A stretch of 64,000 bases of DNA from Sphagnum compactum (Eukaryota > Bryophyta > Sphagnopsida > Sphagnales): positions 2,405,731 to 2,469,730 of the forward strand of contig OZ234499.1 in NCBI GenBank assembly GCA_965153455.1, in the 5' to 3' direction. Position numbers and translations under genes: made by a program. Under the pieces are notes generated by a model. That model did not search any database and was not told the DNA's origin. It saw only the letters and a program-made list of their open reading frames with translations. This document shows, one piece after another, positions 10,034 through 22,191 of the stretch (positions are counted from its first letter, which is position 1; each line of letters opens with the position of its first letter).

Positions 10034-11858
10034 ATGTACAAGAATCAGCTGCAAGAGCTTGCTCAGAGGAGCTGCTTCAATCTGCCGGCGTATGCCTGTA
10101 TCAGAGAAGGGCCTGACCATGCTCCTCGCTTCAAGGCCACCGTGATCTTCAATGGCGAGCTTTTCGAAAGCCCTAATTACTGCAGCACCTTGCGTCAAGC
10201 CGAGCATGCAGCAGCAGAAGTCGCTCTCAATGTTCTGTTCCGACGAGGCTCTTCATCTTCCCAGTCTCTTGCTGCGCGCTTCTTTGTAAGGCTTCGTCTA
10301 GTGTTGTGTTTTTTCTTCTTGTTTTTATCCAAGTCTCGTTTCTTGAGCTGCTCTTGCCGCGGCGAAGAAGGGTTTTGTTGTTGAGAGTGGAAACCAATAC
10401 ATAGTGTGGTTTTTTGCCGCAGGATGAAACGGGAGTGTGCAAGAACTTGCTGCAGGAAACAGCTCAAAGAGCTGGAGTCTCATTGCCTGTGTACACTACC
10501 ACACGTTCCGGACCTGGACATCTGCCTGTCTTCACATGCTCCGTGGAGGTAGCAGGCATGACATTCTCAGGAGAAGCTGCTAGGACCAAGAAGCAAGCAG
10601 AGAAGAATGCAGCCATGGCAGCTTGGTCAGCTCTAAAGCAACGTGAGTCTCTTGCAATTTTGCTATCCTCTGTGTGCTGTTATTCTTCTTCTCCAGCCTT
10701 TCTCTCCAAGCACCTCGTCACGTTGATGCGTTTTCTTTCTTTCTATTCCTTTTTGTTAATAGTGTTTTCTCTCCAAGCTCTTCCTCATATTGATGTATAT
10801 TCTTTCTTTGGCCTCTTCTCGTTGACGGAGTTTTTCTTGTTAAGTCTCTGAGCTAATCTTCTTTTGTTCCTTATGTTGTGCCAGTTGTGAACCGGACTAT
10901 GGCACCACCTCCCTCTGAAGCAGAACTGAGTGAAGAGCAGGAGCAGAACACCATAGCTAGAGCATTGGCTATTGCATATGGCAAGGAAGGCACTCTGCCC
11001 TCAATGCAGCAGCAGTTGCCTTCACAGTCTGGTATTGGATCAATGCTTCCCACAAGGATCAGATCACTGCCATCAGTGAGGGAAAGTTGTCAGAATGGCG
11101 GTGCAGGGGTTGCAGGCCAATTCTTCTCTGGTTCTAGGATAACAGAGTTACCAGCTGTGGAACAGCAGCAGCGCATCCTGCGGAACCAGCAGCAGCCACA
11201 CATGAGCAGTGTTGGGTCAAAGACGACAGGTGGTCCAGGATATCGGCTGGTTGGTACACAAAGGGCAAGCTGCTCATCGGTGACTCTGCGGGATGTTTCT
11301 GCTTTGTCAAGGGACATGTCTAGAGAAGCTTTGGCTGCTGCCGCATCTGGCTTATCAAGGGAAATTTCCAGAGAAGCTTTGGCAAGCAACATGGTAATAG
11401 CAGGCTCCATGGGAAATCTTATGCGAGCTGCACCTGTACATGTGCGGAATCTGGGAGTGCGCAGCAGCAGCAACAGGGACAGGCATGAAGTACTGCCACC
11501 TCTTAGTGAACATCAGCATGATGAGGATGAATGGCTCCGAGGGGAAAGCTCCAAAGCAACCACAGAGACAGACAATAGGAGTGATATGAGTGAAATCGAT
11601 CATGCATCCTCGATTGTGCATGGCTCCTACAATCCCATGTCATGGTCAAACTCTTCTGATTTGTGGGGCATGATGCATCTGCCATCTATGTCAAGAATGC
11701 CTGCAGGTACAGCTATGCCTGTACGACTACGCCCATCAGTGACAGTTTGTGCTGCACCCCCTCCCCGTCGCCCAGAACCACAAGATGATCATGAAGACAT
11801 TGGGGAAGCAGCAGCAGCAGCAGCAACACAAAAACTCCTAAACCAGCTAAATCTGTGA
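10034..11858 (+). CDS. Double-stranded-RNA-binding protein, DRB2/3/5 type
   Basis: Coding exons are 10034-10285, 10423-10642 and 10885-11858, with GT-AG introns of 137 and 242 bp; the product is 481 aa. Two dsRNA-binding motifs are visible. The first spans residues 1-70 (MYKNQLQELAQRSCFNLPAY, then RQAEHAAAEVALN). The second spans about 85-155 (NLLQETAQRAG, then KKQAEKNAAMAAW). Each has the helix-strand-helix layout with a basic KKQAEK-type RNA-contacting helix. The C-terminal half is low-complexity, with Gln/Ser-rich stretches, an internal duplication of SREAL (about residues 300-335) and a conserved-looking tail VTVCAAPPPRRPEP. Plant DRB2/3/5 proteins (about 360-430 aa) begin identically and act with Dicer-like enzymes in small-RNA and antiviral pathways. 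This one is somewhat longer. The start is the family's conserved MYKNQLQELA. Confidence 0.95.
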
Positions 11859-12246
11859 GAGAGAGAAAGAGAGGGGGAAAAAAAAAGAGTTGGATTTTTT
11901 TAATTGCTGTTTGGTGGATTGATTTGTGGAGCTGTGTTGGAGCTGTGGGAGTTCTGGAGGGTTTTAGTGACATGACGTGCCATCTCACTGGATGGATGCT
12001 CCAATAGGGATTTTTGACAAACATGGTTGGGTGGTGCTGGATAGTGCATCCTTTGAGATGGATCGTCCAAATTTCTCCAAAGGCGTAGTATAATTAAATA
12101 TGAAAGATCTACTCCTTGTGGAGGGTTCTTTGTCAAATTTTTACAGGTGTGACAGGCTTCATTGCCAGTTTGAATCCCAGGGAAATGTGGTGTTATTTGC
12201 TGCTTCCTTCTTCATGGAGCTTCTTCCAGGATGTAACTAGCTCTTC

Positions 12247-12288
<42 letters not shown>

Positions 12289-12660
12289 TTTAGGGTATTT
12301 GCTTGAGTGATTATGGGTTTTTGCTGTGGGGGGCAGACATCCTTTTGTGAAAGTATGGTTCCTTATGGTTTTGCTCAAATTACCAATTGGGCTTTTGCAT
12401 TTTGTGGTTGGAGGTTGTGGGGTGGGGGCTGTGTACAAAAGTGTAAGAAAGAACCTCCGAGAAAAAAAGCACTTTGTTCAAGAGGAGGAGGGTCTGTCTC
12501 CCTTTCTTTTGTACACCCAAAAAAATGACACTGACTGTGGAGGAGGAAATGCAAACAAAAGACCCACCCACTTCCAAGTTTCATTACTATTCTGAAGCTT
12601 TTTTCCAAAAGTTTTTCTCTGCTCAATGTTGCCTGAGTTTTCCCAATACTTTTCTCACTT
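11859..12660 (+). other. Probable DRB 3' UTR and flank
   Basis: Downstream of the TGA is a GAGA-rich stretch, then unremarkable sequence, then a perfect CT run at 12251-12284. No polyadenylation signal could be fixed with confidence, so the end is approximate. Confidence 0.45.
12251..12284. repeat. (CT)17 microsatellite
   Basis: A perfect CT dinucleotide run of 34 bases, probably in or near the DRB 3' UTR. Confidence 0.95.
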
Positions 12661-13120
12661 GAGGTAACATGAGTCTCTGCTTTAGGAGCTCAGGAAGATG
12701 TTTGTAGAAAGGGTGTTGAAGTACACAACACTCTTTTTAGATGCTTTAGCCAGCTTTTTTCATTTAGAAGTCATTTAGCAATTGTTAGTATTAAGGCCTG
12801 GAACAATATCAGGAGGGTTGTTCCCCCCACCTTCTGATCCAATTTATGTACACATTTGTGGGGCGGGGCAAATATCAGTCGTCTTCCATCAATCATGATG
12901 CAAAATGTTTTGTTACAAATTCTTTTTACATCAAATGAAGTCTTTTGCAACCACTTGTCAATTCATTTAATCCACATGGTTCTACTGTTATTTCTTTTGG
13001 CCAAAGAACAGAAAGAGAGACTTTGGGATGTTGGGTTGTACTTTGGGTCTAGAACATAATAATTATATGGGATTGCAAGGTGAGTGAAGAGTAGATGCTT
13101 GTAGTAACCCAAGTCCATTG

Positions 13121-13180
13121 TGTCTGATGTTCTTCATATTAAAAAACTGGTACATATTTTAATATGAAGAACATCAGACA
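13121..13180. repeat. Perfect 24-bp inverted repeat with a 12-nt loop
   Basis: Arms are 13121-13144 and 13157-13180, complementary at all 24 positions; the arm starts TGTCTGATGTTCTTCA. The loop is AACTGGTACATA. As RNA the stem could extend by four more pairs (two GU wobbles, two AU). It lies 1.3 kb downstream of the DRB stop codon. It could be a small foldback element or a small-RNA hairpin. The stem is short for a typical plant microRNA precursor. Confidence 0.9.
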
Positions 13181-13678
13181 TGATAATTTAGTCTTCAGTT
13201 GATGTAATAACCAACAAACTGTGTTGTTCAATAACTTGCTTCAAATGGGAAGAGGGGAGTGTGTAATCCTTGTGTCCCTTATCTTTTTTTCCAAGTTTTG
13301 TGGCCATTGCTGGAATGACAAGTGCAGTTGCTGAGAGTTTAATAGCTTCACCTACCAGCCAGATTTGAATCACAACAGAAAATAAAACAACAAAGGGGGC
13401 TTTTCTAGTACACACACCATAACACCAATTTTTTTTGTAGGTGATCCTTCTTCACCTGCCACACCTGTCAAAGGAAACTCCTATACTTTGTAAAATCCCA
13501 TTTCTCATTAAGGTCTCCGGTGGCAGATTATGTCATTTTCTTGCTGACATTATATGACTTAATCCTCTAGTGATGATCATACATTCACAATAGCCAAAAT
13601 GTTTATTGAACATGATTTTTTTTTTAAATTGTTGAATCCATCACCCCTACTACCTTAATGTCATGGAATAGACTCACC

Positions 13679-13895
13679 CGTGCTTGTTATGTTGGGTGTG
13701 TTGCCAGGTGTAAACCCTAATGGGTGGGCTTGTTTGACACCTTACACAACATAATGGGCAGGGCTTCACCATTCCATGGTCTTTCACCTTTGCCTGCTAT
13801 GTTGGGTGCGTTGCCAAGCATAAACCCTAACGGGCTTGTCTAACACCTTATGCAACATAATGGGCAGGGGTGAACCATTCCATAGTACGTAATCT
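13679..13895. repeat. Tandem duplication of about 110 bp
   Basis: Copies at about 13680-13790 and 13791-13895 share TATGTTGGGTG, GTTGCCA, TAAACCCTAA, GGGCTTGT, CAACATAATGGGCAGGG and CACCATTCCAT-like ends. Identity looks near 85%. No coding frame. Confidence 0.85.
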
Positions 13896-14130
13896 TTACT
13901 GTTTTACAACTCCAAAGAGATTCAATGTATAGAAAAGAAAACTCAGCAATTTTGGGGCTTTGGCATGTTTCAATGTTCTGCCTATTTTGCCTATTACTGT
14001 TCAGCAAACTCAATCTTACTATCTACAACTTCAAGGCTATGCCGCATTGAAAAATATTTACAAGTGGTATGGCAAGGGTATTCTTGTGAAACAAAATGGG
14101 AGGTGTGTTGTGTGTATGGGTGTTAGGTGG

Positions 14131-14285
14131 GTATAACAATTCTAGTACCTTATCCTAAGGTTAGTTTTGTCATTAAATAATCCACAAAATAGTGAAATGA
14201 ATTATTGTGAAAATATGAAGTTGACATGTTGAAAATTATCATAATTTTATGTAGGCTACATTCTGAATAATTTCACTATTCATTG
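14131..14285 (+). repeat. Dispersed repeat R3, copy 1
   Basis: It matches 43985-44158 in the same orientation: CCTTA-CCTAAGGT-AGTTTT-TCATTAAA, AATAGTGAAATGAA, AAGTTGACATGTTGAAAAT, ATAGGCT/GTAGGCT and TTTCA-TATTCAT. It abuts the surviving part of the chromovirus 3' LTR and may have truncated it. No target duplication was recognised. Confidence 0.7.
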
Positions 14286-14472
14286 AGAACTAGGATTTAA
14301 TTAAGAGTGAACTAAAAATAAACTAAAAATGAACTGGAAGTGAATTAAAATTTAACTACAAGCTAACTGAGAGTGAATTGAAATTAAATTAGAAGTTAGG
14401 TACAAATTCATTACAAGTGATGAATGAAAATTCATGTGAATGAACTCTAGAACATTGGCATCTATGACATCA
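14286..14472 (-). repeat. Truncated 3' LTR of the chromovirus
   Basis: This direct repeat of the right LTR contains the GAACTAAAAATRAACT-type 11-bp periodic U3 motifs and the terminal TTCATGTGAATGAA...ATTGGCATC block. On the minus strand it begins TGATGTC, directly after the polypurine tract. The outer part (R and U5) is missing and is replaced by repeat R3 at 14285. Confidence 0.75.
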
Positions 14473-14486
14473 TTTCCCCTTTTAGC
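14473..14486 (-). other. Polypurine tract
   Basis: On the minus strand the sequence reads AAAAGGGGAAA immediately before TGATGTC, the LTR start. This is the second-strand primer of LTR retrotransposons, and its position fixes the inner border of the 3' LTR. Confidence 0.85.
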
Positions 14487-14529
14487 AATGAGTTCCACAA
14501 AAAACGAACTTGAGCTTGATTAAATATCA

Positions 14530-14841
14530 TTAATGAAACTCGTGAACTTTCTCCATAGCTTTTGATAGGTTTTTGATTAGTTCGTAAATGTGTTCGCCCA
14601 CATCATACCCATGCCAATGAACAAGATATTCAACTTGACAATTGAAGATCCTTGAATACAAAATGTCTTTCATTTCATATTCATGTTCACCATCGATTTC
14701 AATATGTGGAGGGGGATCATGAATTCTTCTTGGAATGGTAGGCTTGTGGTAAGGTTCCAACAAGGAGACATGAAACATAAGATGGATTTTCATAAAACTT
14801 GGAAGCTTGAATTGAAAAGTCATAACATTGATTTGTTTCAC
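14530..14841 (-). pseudogene. Gypsy pol C-terminus with chromodomain
   Basis: A 103-codon frame contains the integrase tail (FHVSLLEPYHKP) and then a chromodomain-like segment (EYEMKDILYSRI, then VEYLVHWHGYD, ending AMEKVHEFH). In active chromoviruses this domain tethers integration to chromatin. The expected aromatic WEP-type motif after the YLVHWHGYD block reads as IYELIKNL, so the methyl-lysine cage is probably damaged. Confidence 0.85.
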
Positions 14842-15249
14842 GATGAGGAATGAACCTAGCTTCTAATGATTAAACTTTTTTGATGGCCTTGTTGTCTTGA
14901 TATGTTGTCGTTGAAGTCAAATTTAGTCCTCGACTTTGAAGTTGGGTTGTTCCTTCTAATGTTCAGCAACATTTTCCTTGTATTGCCTTCGCATTTTTTC
15001 AAGGTTAAATACAAGTTGAATTCGAACATTTGTTAACCACATGGCTTGATCCTTAGCTATTGGATTCACAATTTTGTTCACACTTTGAATGTCAAATTAA
15101 GGGTGCAAATCATGATCTACAAATAAAGGCATTTATTGGGTTGATGAATGTATTGTGTTGTTATAGGCAAACTATCCCATGGCCAAAAGTTATGACCAAT
15201 TATTTTAATGATAATTAATTATGCATCGTAAATACTGTTCCAAAACTTG

Positions 15250-15661
15250 ATTGACCCATTCTATTCATCTAGGGGTGGAAAGTTGACGACAACTTCACCT
15301 TCACACCTAAAAGCTTAGAGAGTTGGTTCCACAACTTAGATGCAAACTAAGGTCCACGATAAAAAATGATACCTTTAAGAAGACCATGATATTGAAAAAC
15401 ATGATTAAGGAATAATTTGGTTGTTCGTTTACCATTTATTGTTTTGGTATAGGGAATGAAATGAACCATCTTTGTCAAACGGTTCACCATCATTAAAATG
15501 GAGTCATAAGAATTAGAAGGTGAAAAATTTGTGATGAAGTCCATGGAAATTAAAGACCATAGGGATGTAGGGATTGGTAATGGTTGAAGGAGACCATGAG
15601 GGTGATGATGAAGATTTTTTGTTTGAGCACAAACATTGCAAGTTTCAAAAAACCCCTTCAC
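15250..15661 (-). pseudogene. Integrase fragment
   Basis: The zinc-finger end (CNVCAQTK) and core (SLISMDFITNF, VNRLTKMVHFIPY, FQYHGLLKGII) are readable. The second catalytic aspartate of the D,D,E triad is lost: the usual SDRGP motif reads FYRGP. The frame then meets TAG where a glutamine codon is expected (GPQF) and a second TAG at an expected HPQ, both simple C-to-T changes. RVNQ-like and FGTVFTMH residues follow. Confidence 0.85.
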
Positions 15662-15968
15662 ATACTTTTAAAGCTATTGCCACCAATAATCTCTAAACAT
15701 TAACTTCGTATCATGTTGAATCCAAAATGGCTTGCAACCAAAACATCGTGTTTAGCTTAGAAAATTTGAAGTTGTACAAGGCCATTAGGAACATACAAAA
15801 GACCATCACAATATAAAAAACCATTTAAAAACTCAAACTTGGCATGATCATTGAAAAAATCTTGGACTTGATGATGATTCCTTAATTGGCCTTGGATGCC
15901 AATAGCAAGATGGCATTTCTTCAAATTGTCACAAATGTGACAAAAAAGGGTTATGTCATTAGGAATTA

Positions 15969-16255
15969 TCAACAATGCTTAAAATCAAAGATGTTTAGCC
16001 TTAAGAATGACATCACATGGTTGCTTGTAGGTTGCATTTCCCTCCTTGGGCACGAGGTACAAGCGACGGGACAACACATTAGGTTTCCCTTATTAATGTT
16101 CAAGGCAATATGTGATGATAAATTGAAATCGGGACAAGACAATGCCCATTGAGCTTGGTGTTGATTCAAAACACAAGTTGTCATGAAATATTGCAAGTTT
16201 TTATGGTTTGAATACACAATGATTTCATATTGAGTTGTCTATCATCCTAAGGTTG
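15969..16255 (-). pseudogene. RNase H C-terminal fragment
   Basis: Residues VYSNHKNLQYFMTT, VLNQHQAQWAL and a run aligning to the usual DALSRR linker (here CPRREMQP) identify the end of a gypsy RNase H domain. The motif normally written YSDHK reads YSNHK, so an acidic catalytic residue is replaced by Asn (G-to-A). Homology fades at about 16255, which marks one border of the inserted DNA. Confidence 0.8.
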
Positions 16256-19200
16256 GCAAAAGAATTTTTTTAAAATTATAATATGTAAAAGTTTCCTTTC
16301 CCCTTGCAAATACAATGTCTTTGCACAATATCTTGGTTGCCAACTTGGATTAGTTCATTAGATGGTGAATTTCATTGTCTTGTGTTGTGTAAACTCACAT
16401 TGCAATTTAATGCACTCCTTTCATCTGTAAAACATTTGTAATCTTGTATAGTAATCTTGCATCCAATATTTTGACTCTTTTCTCTATTTGTATGTATAAA
16501 AAATTTAATTTGTCTTTACATCGATGTTTCATTATTTATGTCACACTAAACCATTAAATCATTTGAAGTTCATTGGATGGTCTTGCTATCAATATTTTCA
16601 TTGTTCCCTTCTTTTTGAATTTTATTTTGATTTTGAAATGTAATGTGCCTTGGCGTCTATCTTCATATATATCTTTGTTATACATTGAGATCTTCTTGAT
16701 ATTATCTTATGCAAATATCCTCCAATAAACCTTTCCCAAAGGGAATGGTAAATCTATAACTTATATTGAATTATTGGCCACATCAATTTATTTTAAGATA
16801 TTTTATTCATGTCTTTTTAGTTAAAGCAAATTGAACATTTTAATTTGCATGAACTATAGTCTTTATCAAGATTTAAACAAATCATATTTTCTTTGCAGTT
16901 GAAAAGCTACCCACTCGAGACTTTACTTGTGAGTATGTAATTGTGCGTTTTTTAGAATCCAATTCATGAACAAGCTATTTTTCTTGTTTGTTCATCAACA
17001 AAAGAATAATTCATTCCCACCATTCTTTTCATTGTTCCACAATCCGGACTGACTATAAGCCATACATGGATATTCAGAAACTAAAGAAGTTTTTTTCTAG
17101 GGTTGTTTTTTTGCAGATAATATTATGTTGTCTAAGATGGTTCTGTCCAAGTTGTTAGACTAGTTTACTACTGGTTTCTATCAAAAGAAATTCTATGTAT
17201 GTTTATGGTGTTTTAATAATAAACCATCTAGATCAATGAGAACACCACATTGCACTATACAATAAAATTTCTTAGGGATAGAGATATTTGCAAACATCAC
17301 GAGTAAGGATTGGAATCCTCTAGTTATGTCTTTATTGTCCTCACAATCAAGTTAAACTATTTTCTTCCTAACATATAGTTCCTAGCATCCATTGAAAAGC
17401 CTACTCTACAATCAACTTCTAGCCAATTTTTTGCACATGGTTTCTTGCTTCCCCCATATGCTGGTTTCAATACATGGTTGCTCTAGCTTTGAATTCATGG
17501 ATGTTGACTTCTATGATGGTTGGACTCTTGTTTTCAATGGTTTCCTCTTCTTCTTGATCACTTAAAACAAGAATTTCCACATCCCATTTGTCCTTTCCAT
17601 TTTTCTCTTTCCTAATTTTATTGTCATTGAAGGACCACATGTTGAAATTGCTTACAAAGTGCTCTCTCAAATCCAACATTGTATTTTCATTGCAACCGGA
17701 GGACAAATTTTTTCTTGGGCTTGCCAGTGGGGTGAAGAACTTTTCAAACTCTTCTTCTTTAGTTGTTCCTCTCCAAATGATTCCCTCACCAATATATTGC
17801 AACTATTCCTTCCAAGACTTATTTTCGTTTCTTTTCTTAACATCATGACCATTAGTAGACCCATGTAATGTAACACATTTATCAGTTAAGTTTATCATGT
17901 TCAATGATTACTCGAAAAAAACCAAAAATGCAATCAAAACATGACCTCCATTTACTAAATCAATATCAATATCCTTTTGTAGGTACTTGCATTTTGGTAG
18001 TTTGATTTAGGTCATGGATCCTTGACCCAATAATGTTCCCAACCAACCAACCAACTAGAGGTGAGTTTTCTACCTTGAATTTTATTTTTTTCTTCAAAGT
18101 TCGTTGAACAACAATTCATATGTTTCAACTTGTTTTGGTTGTGTTACAAACGATTCATGTTCATAAACATCTCTTATCCAAGGTTGCCTTACAAACAACA
18201 AACTACATATAATTTATTGCCCATCCACATCTTGTGTTAGTAAACCACATACAATTCTAAGCCCATCCACATCTTTTGCCAACTTTGAATAGGCATTTCA
18301 TTGTTGTCAATGTATTACTATCACAAAATGCATCCTTTTGTTTGATTGGGTGAGTCTGAGCATAAGACGTAGTAAAACTGAAAAATTCTCTTAACGATCA
18401 ATTCTAAGAACACAGGACACCATCCTATTCTAGAATTTTTTTTGCCACCAAGCCAATGATTTCCTCCTATACTTTGCATTTGTTCAACAAATTAATTCTC
18501 TTTGATTGGAGTTATTTCGTTTGATTAAATTTTCCATTGTTTCCTTAAATAAACATTTACACACACAAAAATTATGTTTGATTGAATACAAACTATCTTA
18601 TGTTTCAAGCCCTAGCTTTCAGAAGTTTAATTTACATCAAATGCTCAAAGAACCCAACTCTTGAACAATTCCTAAACATAATCTACACAGTTTCACATCT
18701 AAATGGTATGTTTCACAACTAAACATTTTGAATTATAGACTATTATGCTGTTACTTCTTCTAAATCAAACCTTATTACTAGCGCGTTATAACCTATTATT
18801 ACGTATTATGTTTTATTAGTTATAATATAATTAATTTAACTAATAGGTAAATTAGGTCAATATGGCATCGTCTATCTCTATTATCCTTGGTGTCGTTAGT
18901 TCCATGCCTTCCTCTTTTTCATTTATCACAAGTTTTTTTGGGCATGATGTCTCAAGCACGGTGCTTTCTTTTTCATCATTTGACTTTGTCATTATGCCAT
19001 TTGGGCATGTCTCACAGTCTTCCTCCTCCACCTCGCTACTAAGTGTATTAGCCTCCATTAGTTGGTCCATTTCCTTACTGTAAGTGAATATTGGTGCTTC
19101 ATGTGGGTCATCCTCTACATCTGCATCATTTTTTGGCCAATTTTTCTTTAAGATTGAATTGCTTATTTTTTTGGGCACATTAAACCCTAATAAATAGTCA

Positions 19201-20847
19201 CACTATCGATGAAATCATGTCCTGAAATTTTTATTTGTCGGGTCTATTGGCCATGGATTATCTTTAAGTGGTTGTTGCAAGCTATTCAAAAACTCTGGTT
19301 TAAACATTTTGATCAGTGTCCCATATATCTTGTAATCCTGCAAGTGGTTAGTAGGTGCCCATTATCCAACCTTTGCCTGGAACTCTACGTCTACACTCTT
19401 TAACTTTCTTTTCTCTACAAACGGGTATAAATCCAAATCTAATGGTGTTCGACAAGAGTACCTTGGATATGGATACCGTGACATGATGCAAATGAAGAAA
19501 TTATATTTTATTTTCTTCGATGGAACCTTCCAATCTCAATATAAAACTAAATTGAGTGCACAAAATACATTGAGTTTGGGACGCATGTTGGGTTGGTGAC
19601 ATACTTGTAGTGGTCTACTCATTTTCTGCGTTTAAGTCTAGCATGACAACTTTGCTTTTGATTGGACCATTTGTTTGGTAGAGGTGATTTTGGGACAATA
19701 GGATATGCCATAACAACTTCAATTGGCAGAATAACTACATTTATTCCATTTGCCACAAAATCAAGTATTTGTTCATCATCTCATGCTTAGATATGATATT
19801 TTCAATGATTGTTTGTTTCAACAATAATTATGGATTTGTTCAACAAGTACTTTCAACGTTTACCTTTAACCCTTTTTTTTTTTTTCAAAATTAAATATTT
19901 CCTTTTCAAATCACATACTTTGAATAAATATTCATGTTATCACATGTATTGAACCATAATTTAATGCAAACAATGGGGTTTTAAATCTTCCTTTATTTTT
20001 TGACACGTTTTTCATTTTTGATTATCGTACACCTTTTGTGGTTTTGGGGTCGGCCTTATCATTTGACGACTCACTAGAGGTTTAACACTTTATTCCTTAA
20101 TTCTGGTGGCACCCAATTCACTTGTTTAGAGTTGCATATAATCATCTTTTGGGTTTCATGAATTTTGTTGATAACAAGTTACCAAGCGTTACCAAATCCT
20201 TTGTCAACAAATCATTCAACAAGCTTGTACAAAAATGTTTTGGAATTGACTTTTTTAGATTTGCGCATTCTTTGAAAAAATCCATGGCATGTGTAAACAT
20301 CCCCAAATTGTAATCTTCCACATTTTCCTTGGAAAGTGCATAATCTATTTGAGTAATGTAAGATTTTATTTATCTATTGTTGCATTAGCCCATCGCCATG
20401 CTGCCCATTCATCTGTTTTGTACCATTTTCCATTTTGCTCCCCATGTTATGATTTCGAACAATTGTCGAAGGGGGTTTAGTTTGGTATCATCTCTTGGAT
20501 ATTCGAAAGGTTTTTTTGTCATTTCATAGATTCTATCAAGTATGCTTGAAATTAATGTGTATTCAATCATTGATTCCAAAGTTTTTGGTGTGACATTTGG
20601 TGAGTCATCCATGATTTTTCATAGGTCTAGCATCCATCCTTTATAAAAGTTCATCCATTTTATTTATCATCCATTTTTCATCCAAGAATATCGTTCATCC
20701 ATGACATGTGGTAAAAGATGCCTCCACGTCACCAAATATTATGTTCCATGTGTCAAAAAATATTCTATTGACGTCAACAGGATATTCTTGAAAAAAATTC
20801 ACTTGGGCCCATTTGTTCACATTCACATGTTCACAAGATAACATCCC
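16256..20847. other. Unclassified DNA interrupting the chromovirus pol
   Basis: This AT-rich block separates the RT motif MPFGLTN (ends 20848) from the RNase H tail. It holds minus-strand open frames at 17467-17802 (111 aa, acidic, containing DQEEEETIENKSP) and 18852-19178 (108 aa, acidic, VEEEDCETCPN), plus one at 20409-20612. None matches a family I know. The block is longer than the roughly 0.9 kb of pol that is missing, so it reflects an insertion plus a deletion. No terminal repeats were found at its edges. Confidence 0.6.
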
Positions 20848-21424
20848 TACATTGGTAAGGCCAAATGGCATCGCAACATATTCAAGATGGCTATAACAAG
20901 TTCTAAATGTCATTTTCCATTCATTGCCTTTTTGAATGCACACCAAGTTGTATGTTCCACATAAATCAATCTTGGTGTACACCTTGATATGACTTAACTG
21001 GTCCTACAACCTTGAGACTAGGGGCAAAAGGTATTGATTTTTTATGGTGAGTCTATCCAATCCACATTAATTGACACACATTCATAAAGAGCCATCTAAC
21101 TTTTTGACAAAGAGGATAAGGGCATCGGTCAGAAATTTGGAATGTTGAATGAACTTCTTTTTGAAAATTTTGTTGATGTATTCACGAAGCGTTGCAAGTA
21201 TCTTGCGACAAATTGTAAATGGGTTCAAATGGAGGTTGTGTTATTTCTTCAAGATCAATGGTGCAATCGTATGGTCGATGCTTGGGCAAGGTGTTTGCAT
21301 TCTTCTTCTCAAACATATCCTTAAATTCTTTGTATTGGAAAGAAATCTTATGTGGATGTGGCTCAACATTTAGTGAGGGAAAATCGTAAATCAAGAATGC
21401 ATCTCCTTTCTTGGTAATTTGCAT
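20848..21424 (-). pseudogene. Reverse transcriptase N-terminal half
   Basis: Readable blocks in order are FQYKEFKDMFEKKNANTLP, HRPYDCTIDLEE, ILFVKKLDGSL, LTIKNQYLLP, YTKIDLCGTYNLV and MPFGLTN. Stops fall at codons where arginine or tyrosine is expected (CGA to TGA after DGSL). The YxDD active site is absent because the sequence switches to unrelated DNA at about 20847. Confidence 0.9.
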
Positions 21425-22191
21425 GAAAGTTTTTGTTCCAATGTAAACAAAGGCTTAGGGCACCTAGGGTTTCTTGTACTATTGAAGTAGATTTCCTTCT
21501 GCTTCAAATTTTGCATGCATTCATCTTCATGTTTATTTTTAATTAGATGACATACTCCATCTTGATTTTTTCCATGCATGTTTTGGACAAAGGTTTCACA
21601 CTCCAAGACTTCGTGTTCATGTCGTGTTTCAAAGTGAAGACTTTTCGTATGCCAATCCACTTGTGGATTATGTAGAACAAGCCAAGACAATCCAATGATA
21701 ACATGATTCCTTGGAGATGAAATGACATTGAAAAAAACCTTGTTGGTGTGAAAACCATTAGTAACATCTAATGCCTTGGTTTCATGTGCAATTAATCCTG
21801 ATGAATATTTTTGACGATCAACAACCTCAACTAGTATTAGTGTGTTCTTTTCCATTAAAGGCAACTTGTATTATCACACCAACTTTTTGTTAATGAAACA
21901 TGTTGATGTGCTAAAATCAATAAGTGTTTGGGCCTCCATTGCCACAAGCTTATCACATTTGATAATGATTGGCACCAAAAAACATGGTGTTGGATTTGAA
22001 GATAGGTTGGGACCATTTTCATTACATGATGCATTAAGGTCCAACCTCATGGTTGCTACTAATATTGGACATGCCTGTTTTTTGACTCCTTTGGTTACAG
22101 ATTGGTGATAGAAATGGCACATGTTGCATGAAGACCATGCTTCTTTGGACATTTGCAAACAACATGACTTGGTTCTCCACAATACAAACAA
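21425..22191 (-). pseudogene. Aspartic protease and zinc-knuckle remnant
   Basis: The protease is recognised by KCDKLVAMEAQTLIDFSTST (active site normally DSG, here DFS), SGLIAHETKALDV, VIIGLSWLVLHNPQVDWH and LHFETR. Upstream, CLQMSKEAWSSCNMCHFYH aligns with a CCHC zinc knuckle of gag but has lost part of the C-x2-C-x4-H-x4-C spacing. The catalytic motif change alone would inactivate it. Confidence 0.8.

Noticed and set aside
11090-11473. A 127-codon minus-strand frame inside DRB exon 3
   Set aside because: It is the antisense of a clear coding exon, and its Ala/Leu/Cys-rich composition is explained by the CAG/GCA codons of the true strand.
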